Part shown: piece by piece, positions 19,892-29,963 of the stretch | How positions within the stretch are numbered: the first letter of the stretch is position 1 | Layout: every line of letters begins with the position of its first letter | Source of the DNA: Bacteroidota bacterium | GTDB taxonomy: Bacteria; Bacteroidota; Bacteroidia; Bacteroidales; Paludibacteraceae | Length of the DNA: 64,000 nt | Assembly (NCBI GenBank): GCA_021779195.1 | Contig: JAJYBB010000010.1 | Location: forward strand, 45,199-109,198 | Reading direction: 5' to 3' | The notes under the pieces: model-generated | The model's database searches: none | What the model saw: the letters and a program-made list of their open reading frames with translations, nothing else | What the model was told of the DNA's origin: nothing | Program-made: the position numbers and the translations under genes

Positions 19892-21883
19892 ATGGAAGAA
19901 GAAAAAATTACCGGATTACCCGAAAATGCATCTCGTGAATTACTTGAGGGTGAAGAATATAAACCATTACTCCCCGCTGTTAAAAAATTTCCTGAAGTTA
20001 ATCTCCGATCTGTTTCATGGGGTTTGCTCATGGCAGTACTCTTTTCGGCAGCAGCTGCCTATCTTGGGCTAAAAGTAGGTCAGGTATTCGAAGCGGCAAT
20101 TCCAATTGCCATCATTGCCGTGGGACTCTCGAGTGCTTCGAAACGGAAAAATGCTCTTGGTGAAAATGTGATCATCCAGTCTATCGGGGCAAGTTCAGGA
20201 GTTGTTGTTGCTGGCGCAATTTTCACGTTACCAGCTTTGTACATTTTACAAGCAAAATATCCTGAAATAACTGTTAGCTTTATGCAAGTTTTCCTCAGCT
20301 CATTGTTGGGAGGAATTTTAGGAATTTTATTTCTTATTCCGTTCCGAAAGTTTTTCGTATCCGATATGCATGGCAAATATCCTTTTCCCGAAGCAACAGC
20401 AACCACGCAGGTCCTTGTATCGGGCGAAAAAGGGGGAGATCAAGCCAAACCACTTATCTTTGCAGGAATTATCGGCGGATTATTTGATTTCATTATCGCA
20501 ACTTTTGGTACATGGGCTGAGACATTTACTTCACGTGTATTACCTTATGGAACGGCTCTCGCCGATAAAGCCAAACTCGTATTTAAAGTAAATGTGGGGG
20601 CAGCAGTTTTGGGACTCGGCTATATAGTGGGGCTGAAATATGCAGCTATCATTTGTGCCGGCTCAGCATTGATTTGGTTTATCATTGTGCCGATCCTGCC
20701 ATTGTTAAACGATAGCATCATACATGTATTAAATCCCGGATTTACAGGTGTATTAAGTCATTTGCCACCTGAAGAAATTTTCACCTCATTTGCGCGGCAT
20801 ATCGGCATTGGAGGAATTGCCATGGCCGGAATTATCGGCATTATCAAGTCGAGTAATATTATTAAGAGTGCTATTGGTCTGGCTGCAGGTGAATTTAAAG
20901 GAAAGGGACATTCAGTCAGTGAAGAAGTAAAGCGCACACAACGTGATATTTCCATGAAAATAATTGTAATCGGTGTAATTTTAGCACTTATTACCACTTT
21001 CATTTTCTTTTATTTAGGAGTAGTGCATAATCTTCTTTATGCGGTTGTCGGGATTATTGTGGTTGCGGTGATTGCTTTTTTATTTACTACGGTCGCAGCA
21101 AATGCAATCGCAATTGTTGGTACAAATCCGGTTTCGGGAATGACCTTAATGACTCTGATTCTGGCTTCGGTGATAATGGTGGCTGTAGGATTGAAAGGAA
21201 CTACAGGAATGACCGCAGCTCTGATCATTGGCGGAGTTGTCTGCACGGCGTTGTCGATGGCTGGAGGATTCATTACTGATTTAAAAATTGGATATTGGAT
21301 TGGAACAACTCCAGCCAAACAGGAAACCTGGAAGTTCCTTGGGACTCTTGTATCTGCAGCAACCGTAGGTGGAGTAATTATGATTCTGAATAAAACGTAT
21401 GGGTTTACAGGCGAGAACGCATTAGTGGCACCTCAAGCAAATGCAATGGCAGCGGTCATTGAACCATTAATGTCGGGTGTTGGTGCTCCTTGGTATTTAT
21501 ATGCTGTCGGAGCAATTATCTCATTGGTTCTAAATTTTTTTGGTATTCCCGCTCTTGCATTTGCACTCGGCATGTTTATTCCACTGGATTTAAATACTCC
21601 TTTATTAGTGGGTGGCGCTATTAGCTGGTATGTTTCCACCCGAAGTAAAGAAAAAGCCCTCAATATTGCACGTCAGGAAAAGGGAACTTTACTTGCATCC
21701 GGATTTATTGCCGGAGGTGCATTAATGGGCGTTGTAAGTGCTTCATTGCGTTTTGGCGGAGTAAATTTAATGAATCAAAAATGGGTAGAAAGTACTGGTG
21801 CCGAATGGTTGGCACTCGTTATGTATGGTGCCTTGATCGGGTATCTCATTTGGGATTCTATGCGTGCAAAAGTTGAAAAATAA
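19892..21883 (+). CDS. OPT family oligopeptide transporter
   Basis: 663 aa polytopic; LRSVSWGLLMAVLFSAAAAYLGLKVGQVFEAAIPIAIIAVGLS, YPFPEATATTQVLVSGEKGG. Confidence 0.93.
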   Translation: MEEEKITGLPENASRELLEGEEYKPLLPAVKKFPEVNLRSVSWGLLMAVLFSAAAAYLGLKVGQVFEAAIPIAIIAVGLSSASKRKNALGENVIIQSIGASSGVVVAGAIFTLPALYILQAKYPEITVSFMQVFLSSLLGGILGILFLIPFRKFFVSDMHGKYPFPEATATTQVLVSGEKGGDQAKPLIFAGIIGGLFDFIIATFGTWAETFTSRVLPYGTALADKAKLVFKVNVGAAVLGLGYIVGLKYAAIICAGSALIWFIIVPILPLLNDSIIHVLNPGFTGVLSHLPPEEIFTSFARHIGIGGIAMAGIIGIIKSSNIIKSAIGLAAGEFKGKGHSVSEEVKRTQRDISMKIIVIGVILALITTFIFFYLGVVHNLLYAVVGIIVVAVIAFLFTTVAANAIAIVGTNPVSGMTLMTLILASVIMVAVGLKGTTGMTAALIIGGVVCTALSMAGGFITDLKIGYWIGTTPAKQETWKFLGTLVSAATVGGVIMILNKTYGFTGENALVAPQANAMAAVIEPLMSGVGAPWYLYAVGAIISLVLNFFGIPALAFALGMFIPLDLNTPLLVGGAISWYVSTRSKEKALNIARQEKGTLLASGFIAGGALMGVVSASLRFGGVNLMNQKWVESTGAEWLALVMYGALIGYLIWDSMRAKVEK

Positions 21884-21894
21884 TTTCTTAAATT

Positions 21895-21935
21895 TTAAAT
21901 CGGCTGATTGGAACAATTCCAATCAGCCGATTTAA
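21895..21935. terminator. Bidirectional hairpin terminator between convergent OPT gene and asnB
   Basis: Perfect 18-bp stem ttaaatcggctgattgga-acaat-tccaatcagccgatttaa. Confidence 0.85.
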
Positions 21936-21954
21936 TGTATTTTGAGTTAAGCGT

Positions 21955-23628
21955 TCATTTATTATATCCCTGCTCATGCACACTGCTCACCGAGCGACCC
22001 GATGGATCATTTAGATTTTTAAAAGCTTCATCCCACTCCAAAGCAATTGGTGTACTGCAGGCAACCGATGGAACCGAAGGAACACAACTTGCAGCCGAAT
22101 CAGAAGGAAAAAAATCAGTAAAAATAGTCCTGTAATAATACTCTTCCTTGTTCATTGGTGGATTAATAGGATAAGTTTCATTGACTTTTTCCATTTGCTC
22201 GTCCGAAACCATTTCAGTAGTCATTGCCCGTAAAGTATCAATCCAGTTGTATCCCACACCGTCTGAAAATTGTTCTTTCTGACGCCAGGCAACACTTTCG
22301 GGTAAATAGTTTTCAAACGCTTTTCGCAAGATCCACTTTTCCATTTTTCCATTGCTTCCAGCCATTTTATCTTTGGGATTCAGACGCATAGCCACATCCA
22401 AAAATTCTTTATCGAGAAAAGGAACTCTTCCTTCGACGCCCCATGATGCCAGTGATTTATTGGCACGCAAGCAATCATAAAGATGTAACTTATCAAGTTT
22501 TCGAACCGTTTCTTTATGGAACTCTTCAGGATTTGGTGCTTTATGAAAATAAAGATACCCACCGAATATTTCATCTGCACCTTCTCCCGAAAGAACCATT
22601 TTCACACCCATTGATTTAATAAAACGTGATAATAAATACATGGGAGTACTGGCTCGAATTGTAGTAACATCGTAAGTTTCAACATGATAAATCACATCGC
22701 GAACAGCATCCAATCCTTCTTGAACGGTAAAATGAATTTCATGGTGTATGGTTCCAATGTGATCGGCAACTTTTCGGGCTGCTGCCAAATCGGGCGATCC
22801 TTCAAGTCCTACAGCAAATGAATGTAATTGCGGCCACCACGCATCATCTTTATTCCCAGATTCTATTTTTTTGGCAGCAAATTTTTTGGCTACCGCAGAA
22901 ATTATGGATGAGTCTAACCCGCCCGAAAGCAAAACCCCATATGGCACATCGGCCATAAGTTGCCGTTCAACGGCAGCTTCGAGAGCATCGCGTAATTCGT
23001 CGATACTGGACACATTATCTTTGACGGCGTCATAATTCATCCACTCACGGGAGTACCATTGCGTTGCTTTCCCATCGGGACTATAATAATATTGTCCCGG
23101 AAGAAATTCTTCAATTTTAGTACAATATCCCTCCAGTGCTTTAAGTTCAGATGCAACATAATAAGTTCCATTCACATCCCAGCCTTGATACAATGGAATG
23201 ATTCCGATATGGTCTCGTCCAACAATAAATATATCATTTTCAATATCATAGAGTGCAAATGCAAAAATACCATTCAGGTCTTCTAAAAAATTAGGACCTT
23301 TTTCGCGATAGAGTGCAAGGATCACTTCACAATCTGACTTAGTCAAAAATTCATATTTTCCTTCAAATTTTTTCCTGATTTCCTGATGGTTATAGATTTC
23401 ACCATTTACAGCCAACACCAATTTGCCGTCTTTGCTGTAAAGTGGCTGTTTTCCAGATTCGGGATCAACGATCGAAAGTCGTTCATGCGCTAAAATGGCT
23501 TTATCGCTTGAAAAAATTCCCGACCAATCAGGACCGCGATGTCTGACTTTTTTCGACATTTTAAGGACTTGAGTCCTTAGTGTTTCAGATGATTGTTTTA
23601 AATCAAAGGCACATACTATTCCACACAT
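21955..23628 (-). CDS. asnB: Asparagine synthase B (glutamine-hydrolysing)
   Basis: MCGIVCAFDLK (Ntn Cys2), GVLLSGGLDSSIISAVA, SGEGADEIFGGYLYF. Confidence 0.97.
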   Translation of the reverse strand: MCGIVCAFDLKQSSETLRTQVLKMSKKVRHRGPDWSGIFSSDKAILAHERLSIVDPESGKQPLYSKDGKLVLAVNGEIYNHQEIRKKFEGKYEFLTKSDCEVILALYREKGPNFLEDLNGIFAFALYDIENDIFIVGRDHIGIIPLYQGWDVNGTYYVASELKALEGYCTKIEEFLPGQYYYSPDGKATQWYSREWMNYDAVKDNVSSIDELRDALEAAVERQLMADVPYGVLLSGGLDSSIISAVAKKFAAKKIESGNKDDAWWPQLHSFAVGLEGSPDLAAARKVADHIGTIHHEIHFTVQEGLDAVRDVIYHVETYDVTTIRASTPMYLLSRFIKSMGVKMVLSGEGADEIFGGYLYFHKAPNPEEFHKETVRKLDKLHLYDCLRANKSLASWGVEGRVPFLDKEFLDVAMRLNPKDKMAGSNGKMEKWILRKAFENYLPESVAWRQKEQFSDGVGYNWIDTLRAMTTEMVSDEQMEKVNETYPINPPMNKEEYYYRTIFTDFFPSDSAASCVPSVPSVACSTPIALEWDEAFKNLNDPSGRSVSSVHEQGYNK

Positions 23629-23748
23629 AGAATTTGTAAGTTTGAGAGTTTGTTTTTTTAGTTTGAGAGTCTCACATAATCATTTTTTCACTTTCACTAA
23701 GCTGAAAATCATGTTGTTTAAAAACTATTTTTTCAAATAATCCAATTA

Positions 23749-25188
23749 TCAAGATTTTAAAAATTCGTGAATATCTTCGGCTACTTTTCGCCCCAAAGCA
23801 ATAGCCCGAACCACCAAACTGGCTCCTATGGCGGCATCGCCGGTAGCAAATACTTTGTTCACTGAACTCTTGTAATTTTTATCGACAAGGACATTGCCTC
23901 GGGCATCAAATTTAATGCCCAACTCAGTAAGCAATCCTTCCTGTACAGGATGTACAAAACCTAAAGCCAAAAAAACCAAATCTGCCTTGATAATTTCTGT
24001 CTTACCGGTCGGTTTCATATTAAATCTACCGGTTTGATCTTTGAACCATTCAACTTCTTCTACCAAAACTTCAGTAACGTTCCCATTTTTACCGTTGAAA
24101 GCCACAGTGTTTAAACTCCATTTTCGATCACAACCTTCGAGATGTGAACTGGACGTTTTCAATATATTCGGATAAAATGGCCAAGGCGTATCGGGGTTTT
24201 TACCTACAGGTGGCTGTGGCAGAATTTCAATTTGTGTAACTTTTACTGCACCTTGTCTGATTGAAGTTCCAACACAATCAGAACCGGTATCGCCACCTCC
24301 AATTACCAACACTTGTTTATTTTTAGCATTAATAACCTCAGGAGCGGTAATTTTTTCACCCATAATCAACTGATTTTGTTGGCTTAAAAACTCCATGGCA
24401 AAATGAATTCCTTTCAAATCGCGTCCTTCAGGATTGATATCTCGGGGTTTACCTGAACCAATGGCAATACAAACCGCATCAAATTTTTCGAGAATTTCTT
24501 TTCCGGAAATATCTTTTCCAACTTCAATGTTTGGTTTAAAAATAATCCCTTCTTCTTCTAATTGGTTCAAACGACGGTCGATAACATTTTTATTAAGTTT
24601 GAAATTAGGAATTCCATAACGCATTAACCCGCCAAATGAATTATCTTTTTCAAATAGCGTAACGTTATGTCCCTTTCGATTCAATTGTTGAGCTGCTGCT
24701 AATCCTGAAGGACCTGAGCCAATCACTGCTACTGTTTTACCGGTACGTATTTTCGGAGGTTGGGCTTTGATTAATCCTTCAATGAAGCCCACTTCGCTAA
24801 CGGCAGCTTCATTTTCGCGTATGGTTACAGGGGCTTCGTGAAGCGATAAAACACATGATTTTTCGCAAGGCGCCGGACATATCCTCCCTGTAAAATCAGG
24901 AAAATTATTTGTATTGTGAAGATTATCAATGGCTTCCTGCCATTTGCCCCGATAAATTAAATCCTGCCATTCGGGCATTAAATTGCCGAGCGGACATCCC
25001 CAGTTACAAAAAGGAATGCCACAATCCATACAACGTGAAGCCTGTAATTTTCGATCCTCACGATTCAACGTCTGTTCTACCTCCCCAAAATCGTAAATTC
25101 GCTCACTTAATGGGCGGTAGCCCGCTTCCTTGCGGGGTATATACATAAATGCTTTTGGATTTCCCATATTTTTTTTCAGCATCTTCAA
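23749..25188 (-). CDS. gltD: Glutamate synthase small subunit
   Basis: CMDCGIPFCNWGCPLGNLMPEW Fe-S motif; VAVIGSGPSGLAAAQQL; VIGGGDTGSDCVGTSIRQG. Confidence 0.97.
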   Translation of the reverse strand: MKMLKKNMGNPKAFMYIPRKEAGYRPLSERIYDFGEVEQTLNREDRKLQASRCMDCGIPFCNWGCPLGNLMPEWQDLIYRGKWQEAIDNLHNTNNFPDFTGRICPAPCEKSCVLSLHEAPVTIRENEAAVSEVGFIEGLIKAQPPKIRTGKTVAVIGSGPSGLAAAQQLNRKGHNVTLFEKDNSFGGLMRYGIPNFKLNKNVIDRRLNQLEEEGIIFKPNIEVGKDISGKEILEKFDAVCIAIGSGKPRDINPEGRDLKGIHFAMEFLSQQNQLIMGEKITAPEVINAKNKQVLVIGGGDTGSDCVGTSIRQGAVKVTQIEILPQPPVGKNPDTPWPFYPNILKTSSSHLEGCDRKWSLNTVAFNGKNGNVTEVLVEEVEWFKDQTGRFNMKPTGKTEIIKADLVFLALGFVHPVQEGLLTELGIKFDARGNVLVDKNYKSSVNKVFATGDAAIGASLVVRAIALGRKVAEDIHEFLKS

Positions 25189-25284
25189 CCGTCCTCCCTG
25201 AAAGGAAAAATCGAAGAAAACTTTATTATAAGTTAATAATTTTAATATTTATCCCTCATGTCCGAGTTGGGCATGACGCAAAAT

Positions 25285-28200
25285 TTAATAATCCCGTTCA
25301 ACTTGAGCAATTTTTTTATTGATTGCCTCCATTTTTTCTTCCTGCAATACCTTTTTGTATTCAATCGGAACAACTTTGATGAATTTATCGACATAATCAC
25401 TCCAATGATCAAGAATACGTTTGGCTAAATCACTATTGGTGTACTTGAAATGGTTTTCGATCAACGATTTAAGTTCTTTGCTATCGTGGCTATCTTCAAT
25501 AAGCGATAATTCAACCATTTCCATGTTGCAATAAAAATCAAAATCGCCATCGGCATCCAATACATACGCCACTCCGCCACTCATTCCGGCAGCAAAGTTA
25601 CGACCTGTTTTTCCTAGCACAACTGTTCGCCCTCCAGTCATATATTCACAACAGTGATCGCCTGCTCCTTCGACTACGGCAATTGCTCCGGAATTTCGAA
25701 CACAAAAACGCTCACCCACAATTCCGTTAACATACATTTCGCCTGAAGTGGCACCATACAAAATGGTATTGCCTGCAATAATATTTTCTTCAGGTTTAAA
25801 AGTACTTTCAACGGGAGCTTTAATTACAATTTTACCACCCGAAAGCCCTTTACCCACATAATCGTTTGCTTCTCCAATTAATTCAAAAAAGACACCTTTG
25901 CTCAAAAATGCGCCAAAACTTTGTCCGGCAGAACCATTAAAATGTAAGCGAATGGTATCAGTAGGAAGTCCGGTTTCACCATATCGTTTGGCAATTTCGC
26001 CCGAAAGCATGGCGCCTACGGTTCTATCGGTATTCTTAATTTTAAACGACATTTCTACCGGCATACATAAATCGAGCGAAGGCAATGATTTTTTTATCAA
26101 TTCACGATCAAGAACTTTATCGATTTTGTGATCTTGATCTTTCACATGGTGAAGTGCTGCTTTTGTAGTAAGTCCGGGGGCAAAAAGAATTTTTGATAAA
26201 TCTACTTTTTTTATTTTCGGGTTTGTACCTATTTGTTTGCGTTCAAGCATCTCGGCATGTCCAATAATTTCGTTCATACTGCGATAACCCATTTGTGCCA
26301 AATGTTCGCGAACATCTTGTGCTAAAAACTTAAAGAAGTTAATCAGATATTCGTATCTTCCGACAAAATGTTTGCGAAGTTCTTCATCCTGGGTTGCCAC
26401 ACCAACAGGACAAGTATTAAGATGGCATTTACGCATCATTATACAACCCAACGTAATCAGTGCACTTGTAGCGAAACCAAATTCTTCGGCACCCAATAAA
26501 GCGGCAATAATAATATCGTGTCCTGTTTTAAGTTGCCCATCGGTTTGTAAACGAATTTGACCACGTAAGTTATTCAAGACTAATGTTTGCTGTGTTTCAG
26601 ACAAACCAATTTCCATTGGTAGTCCGGCATGTTTAATCGAGCTGGAAGGACTGGCACCTGTTCCGCCTTCAGCGCCACTTATGAGAATCAAATCGGCTTT
26701 GGCTTTAGCAACTCCGGCAGCAATTGTACCGACACCGGTTTCAGAAACTAATTTTACACTAATAATTGCGTTTGGATTAATATTCTTTAAATCGAAAATA
26801 AGTTGTGCCAAATCTTCGATTGAATAAATATCATGATGAGGCGGAGGCGATATTAATGAAATTCCGGGTATGGAGTGACGGGTTTTCGCAATGATTTTAT
26901 CAACTTTATGTCCCGGCAACTGACCACCCTCTCCTGGTTTTGCACCCTGAGCTATTTTAATTTGGATTTCGTCAGCATTGATCAGATATTCAGCAGTAAC
27001 TCCAAAACGACCCGAAGCAACTTGTTTAATTGCACTTCGTGTACTTAATCCGTCTTCTCGTTTTTTATAACGCTCAGGATCTTCACCACCTTCACCCGTA
27101 TTGCTTCGTCCATGTAAAAAATTCATAGCCATAGCCATTGCTTCATGTGCTTCACGACTGATTGAGCCATAAGACATGGCGCCGGTAACGAAACGTTTTG
27201 TGATATTTTCGATTGGCTCAACTTCTTCGATATCAATTGGATTACGTTTATACTCAATTAAATCGCGAATAAAAATCGGATCTGATTTTTGATCTACAAT
27301 TTTTACGTATTCCTTATATTTTTCGTAACTTCCAGTACGTGTTGCAATTTGTAAACGGGCAATTGTTTCAGGATTCCAGGCATGTGCTTCACCTTGAACG
27401 CGGTAAGCGTAATGACCCAAATTGTATAATGAAGTCGCATCTTCTCCTTCTTCAGGGAAAAATGCCTCACGATGCGGTTGAATTACTTCATTGGCAACAT
27501 CTTCAATATCAATACCTCCAATTGCTGAAGTAATCCCTTTAAAATATTTATCTAATAATTGAGATGAAATACCGATTGCTTCAAAAATATGTGCTCCACG
27601 ATAGCTGCGGAGGGTTGAATTTCCCATTTTCGAAAGAATTTTCAGCAATCCTTTATTAGCCGCTTTGATATAATATTTTTTAGCAGTATCCAAGTCCATT
27701 TGAATATCACCATCTTTAATACGCTCGTTAATTATGGCAAATGCCATGTAAGGATTCACCGCATTAGCTCCAAACCCGAACAGTAAAGCAAAATGCATTA
27801 CTTCACGTGGTTCAGCAGATTCAACAACGATATCGATTTGCATTCGTTTGCGTTTTTCTACTAAATACAAATGCACTGCCGAAACTGCTAATAACGATGG
27901 GATAGGTGCATGGGTTGCATCAACTCCGCGATCGCTCAAAACAATATAATTTTTGCCATCATCAACCGCTTTTTCAACAGATAAACAAAGTTCCTGAATA
28001 GCCGTTTCCAATCCTTTTGATCCTTTCATCGGATCGAATAACATTGGTAATGAGACGGTATAGAATCCTTTATAATTTAGATTCATTAAAATATCGAATT
28101 GCGTATTGGTTAAAACCGGACTTTTAAGCTTTACCATTTTACAAATTTCGTGTGCCGGTTCTAATAAATTTTGATGCACAGAACCCACATAACCGGTGAG

Positions 28201-29814
28201 GGACATTACCAACTCCTCACGAATTGGATCGATAGGCGGATTGGTAACCTGGGCAAATTGTTGACGAAAATAACTGAATAATCGTTGTGGTTTATTTGAA
28301 AATACAGATAATACAACGTCATTTCCCATCGAAGAAGTTGGTTCGTAACCATCCTTTGCCATTGGAATAATCAATCTATCAATATCTTCGGTAGAATATC
28401 CAAACGAGTGTAATAGATTTTTATAATTGTTTAATTCGGTTTTAACATTTCGACCAGATTTAATATCATCCAAGTTTATGCAATTTCGATTTAACCATTC
28501 ACGGTAAGGAAAAGCTTTTGCCAATCCTTCTTTCAATTCATTGTCATAAAAAATTTGACCTAATTCGGTATCAACCATTAACATTTTCCCTGGTTTTAAC
28601 CGCCCTTTTTCTTTAATACGCAAAGGTTCAATCTCAAGTGTTCCTGTTTCGGAAGCAATGACCATCATGTTATCATGTGTAACCAAATATCGAGCAGGAC
28701 GCAATCCATTGCGATCGAGCATTCCACCGGCATATCGTCCATCGCTGAAAAGCAAAGTTGCCGGACCATCCCAGGGTTCCATAAACGTACTGTGATATTC
28801 GTAAAACGCACGCAAATTATCTGAAATTGGATTTTTTTTGTTCCAACTTTCGGGAACCAACATAGCCATGGCATGGGGTAAACTTTTACCCGACATAACC
28901 AAAAATTCCAGTACATTGTCCAAACTAGCACTATCGCTCATTCCTGGTTGAACAATGGGATACAGTTCCTGCAAATTTCCTAAATGATCTGATTTCAAAA
29001 CGCTTTCACGCGATTCCATCCATTGACGGTTTCCACGTATAGTGTTAATTTCTCCATTATGGCCAATCATACGAAATGGTTGAGCTAAATCCCAGGTGGG
29101 AAAAGTATTGGTACTAAAGCGCGAGTGTACCAGTGCAATACCCGAAGTAAAATTTTGATTAGTTAAATCGGGATAATACTCTCGAAGTTGAAGAGAGGTA
29201 AGCATCCCTTTATAAACTATTTGTTTTGTTGAAAGGCTGACGATATAAAAACTTCGTTCATGAGCAATGCTCGATTTCAGGATCGCGTTTTCCGTTTTTT
29301 TACGAACAATATAAAGCTTGTATTCCAATTCATCTTGACTTTGACCACCCGTAACAAAAATTTGTTTGATAGCAGGTTCATTAACTGTTGAAATTTCGCC
29401 TAAAATGTTAGTATTGACAGGAACTTCGCGCACTGTTAATAATTTTAAACCTTCTTTTTCAATTTGTTCTTTTAGAACATTTAAACACAGTTCTGATTTA
29501 ATTTTGTCTTTTGGAAGGAATACCAGACCTGTTCCATATTTTCCTTTTGCAGGAACAGGAATACCCTGAAGAAGAATAAATTCATGGGGAATTTGGATGA
29601 GAATGCCGGCACCATCACCGGTTTTATTATCTGCACTTTCAGCTCCGCGATGCACCATATTTTCGAGAACTTGCAATCCTTTTTCGACAATATCATGCGA
29701 TTTTTCGCCAAATAAGTTTAATACAAGCCCTACACCACAGGCATCATGTTCGTTTTCAAATGAGTACAGCGAACGCTGCTCATATTCATCAATATTAACA
29801 GGGATTGAGTTCAT
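25285..29814 (-). CDS. gltB: Glutamate synthase large subunit
   Basis: ~1509 aa; ENEHDACGVGLV N-terminal nucleophile region; GEGGEDPERY; GAEGGTGASPSSSIKHAGLP; CxxxxCxxC-type CHLNTCPVGVATQ. Start moved to M17 of the track ORF. Confidence 0.97.
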   Translation of the reverse strand: MNSIPVNIDEYEQRSLYSFENEHDACGVGLVLNLFGEKSHDIVEKGLQVLENMVHRGAESADNKTGDGAGILIQIPHEFILLQGIPVPAKGKYGTGLVFLPKDKIKSELCLNVLKEQIEKEGLKLLTVREVPVNTNILGEISTVNEPAIKQIFVTGGQSQDELEYKLYIVRKKTENAILKSSIAHERSFYIVSLSTKQIVYKGMLTSLQLREYYPDLTNQNFTSGIALVHSRFSTNTFPTWDLAQPFRMIGHNGEINTIRGNRQWMESRESVLKSDHLGNLQELYPIVQPGMSDSASLDNVLEFLVMSGKSLPHAMAMLVPESWNKKNPISDNLRAFYEYHSTFMEPWDGPATLLFSDGRYAGGMLDRNGLRPARYLVTHDNMMVIASETGTLEIEPLRIKEKGRLKPGKMLMVDTELGQIFYDNELKEGLAKAFPYREWLNRNCINLDDIKSGRNVKTELNNYKNLLHSFGYSTEDIDRLIIPMAKDGYEPTSSMGNDVVLSVFSNKPQRLFSYFRQQFAQVTNPPIDPIREELVMSLTGYVGSVHQNLLEPAHEICKMVKLKSPVLTNTQFDILMNLNYKGFYTVSLPMLFDPMKGSKGLETAIQELCLSVEKAVDDGKNYIVLSDRGVDATHAPIPSLLAVSAVHLYLVEKRKRMQIDIVVESAEPREVMHFALLFGFGANAVNPYMAFAIINERIKDGDIQMDLDTAKKYYIKAANKGLLKILSKMGNSTLRSYRGAHIFEAIGISSQLLDKYFKGITSAIGGIDIEDVANEVIQPHREAFFPEEGEDATSLYNLGHYAYRVQGEAHAWNPETIARLQIATRTGSYEKYKEYVKIVDQKSDPIFIRDLIEYKRNPIDIEEVEPIENITKRFVTGAMSYGSISREAHEAMAMAMNFLHGRSNTGEGGEDPERYKKREDGLSTRSAIKQVASGRFGVTAEYLINADEIQIKIAQGAKPGEGGQLPGHKVDKIIAKTRHSIPGISLISPPPHHDIYSIEDLAQLIFDLKNINPNAIISVKLVSETGVGTIAAGVAKAKADLILISGAEGGTGASPSSSIKHAGLPMEIGLSETQQTLVLNNLRGQIRLQTDGQLKTGHDIIIAALLGAEEFGFATSALITLGCIMMRKCHLNTCPVGVATQDEELRKHFVGRYEYLINFFKFLAQDVREHLAQMGYRSMNEIIGHAEMLERKQIGTNPKIKKVDLSKILFAPGLTTKAALHHVKDQDHKIDKVLDRELIKKSLPSLDLCMPVEMSFKIKNTDRTVGAMLSGEIAKRYGETGLPTDTIRLHFNGSAGQSFGAFLSKGVFFELIGEANDYVGKGLSGGKIVIKAPVESTFKPEENIIAGNTILYGATSGEMYVNGIVGERFCVRNSGAIAVVEGAGDHCCEYMTGGRTVVLGKTGRNFAAGMSGGVAYVLDADGDFDFYCNMEMVELSLIEDSHDSKELKSLIENHFKYTNSDLAKRILDHWSDYVDKFIKVVPIEYKKVLQEEKMEAINKKIAQVERDY

Positions 29815-29963
29815 AATTTTTATTAAGAAGAATTTACCCGTAAAACTTTTTTCACGGATCAAAATTATCTTTTGGTTTTATTGTTGTGAAAAATAGTGAG
29901 AGCGCTCCTGAGAGTCTCCCACTATTTGATATCAAATGAAAAAATAAATAGTTAGAAAATAAA

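Noticed and set aside
21908-22135. 75-aa + ORF downstream of the OPT gene
   Set aside because: Starts inside the bidirectional terminator hairpin and is antisense to asnB.
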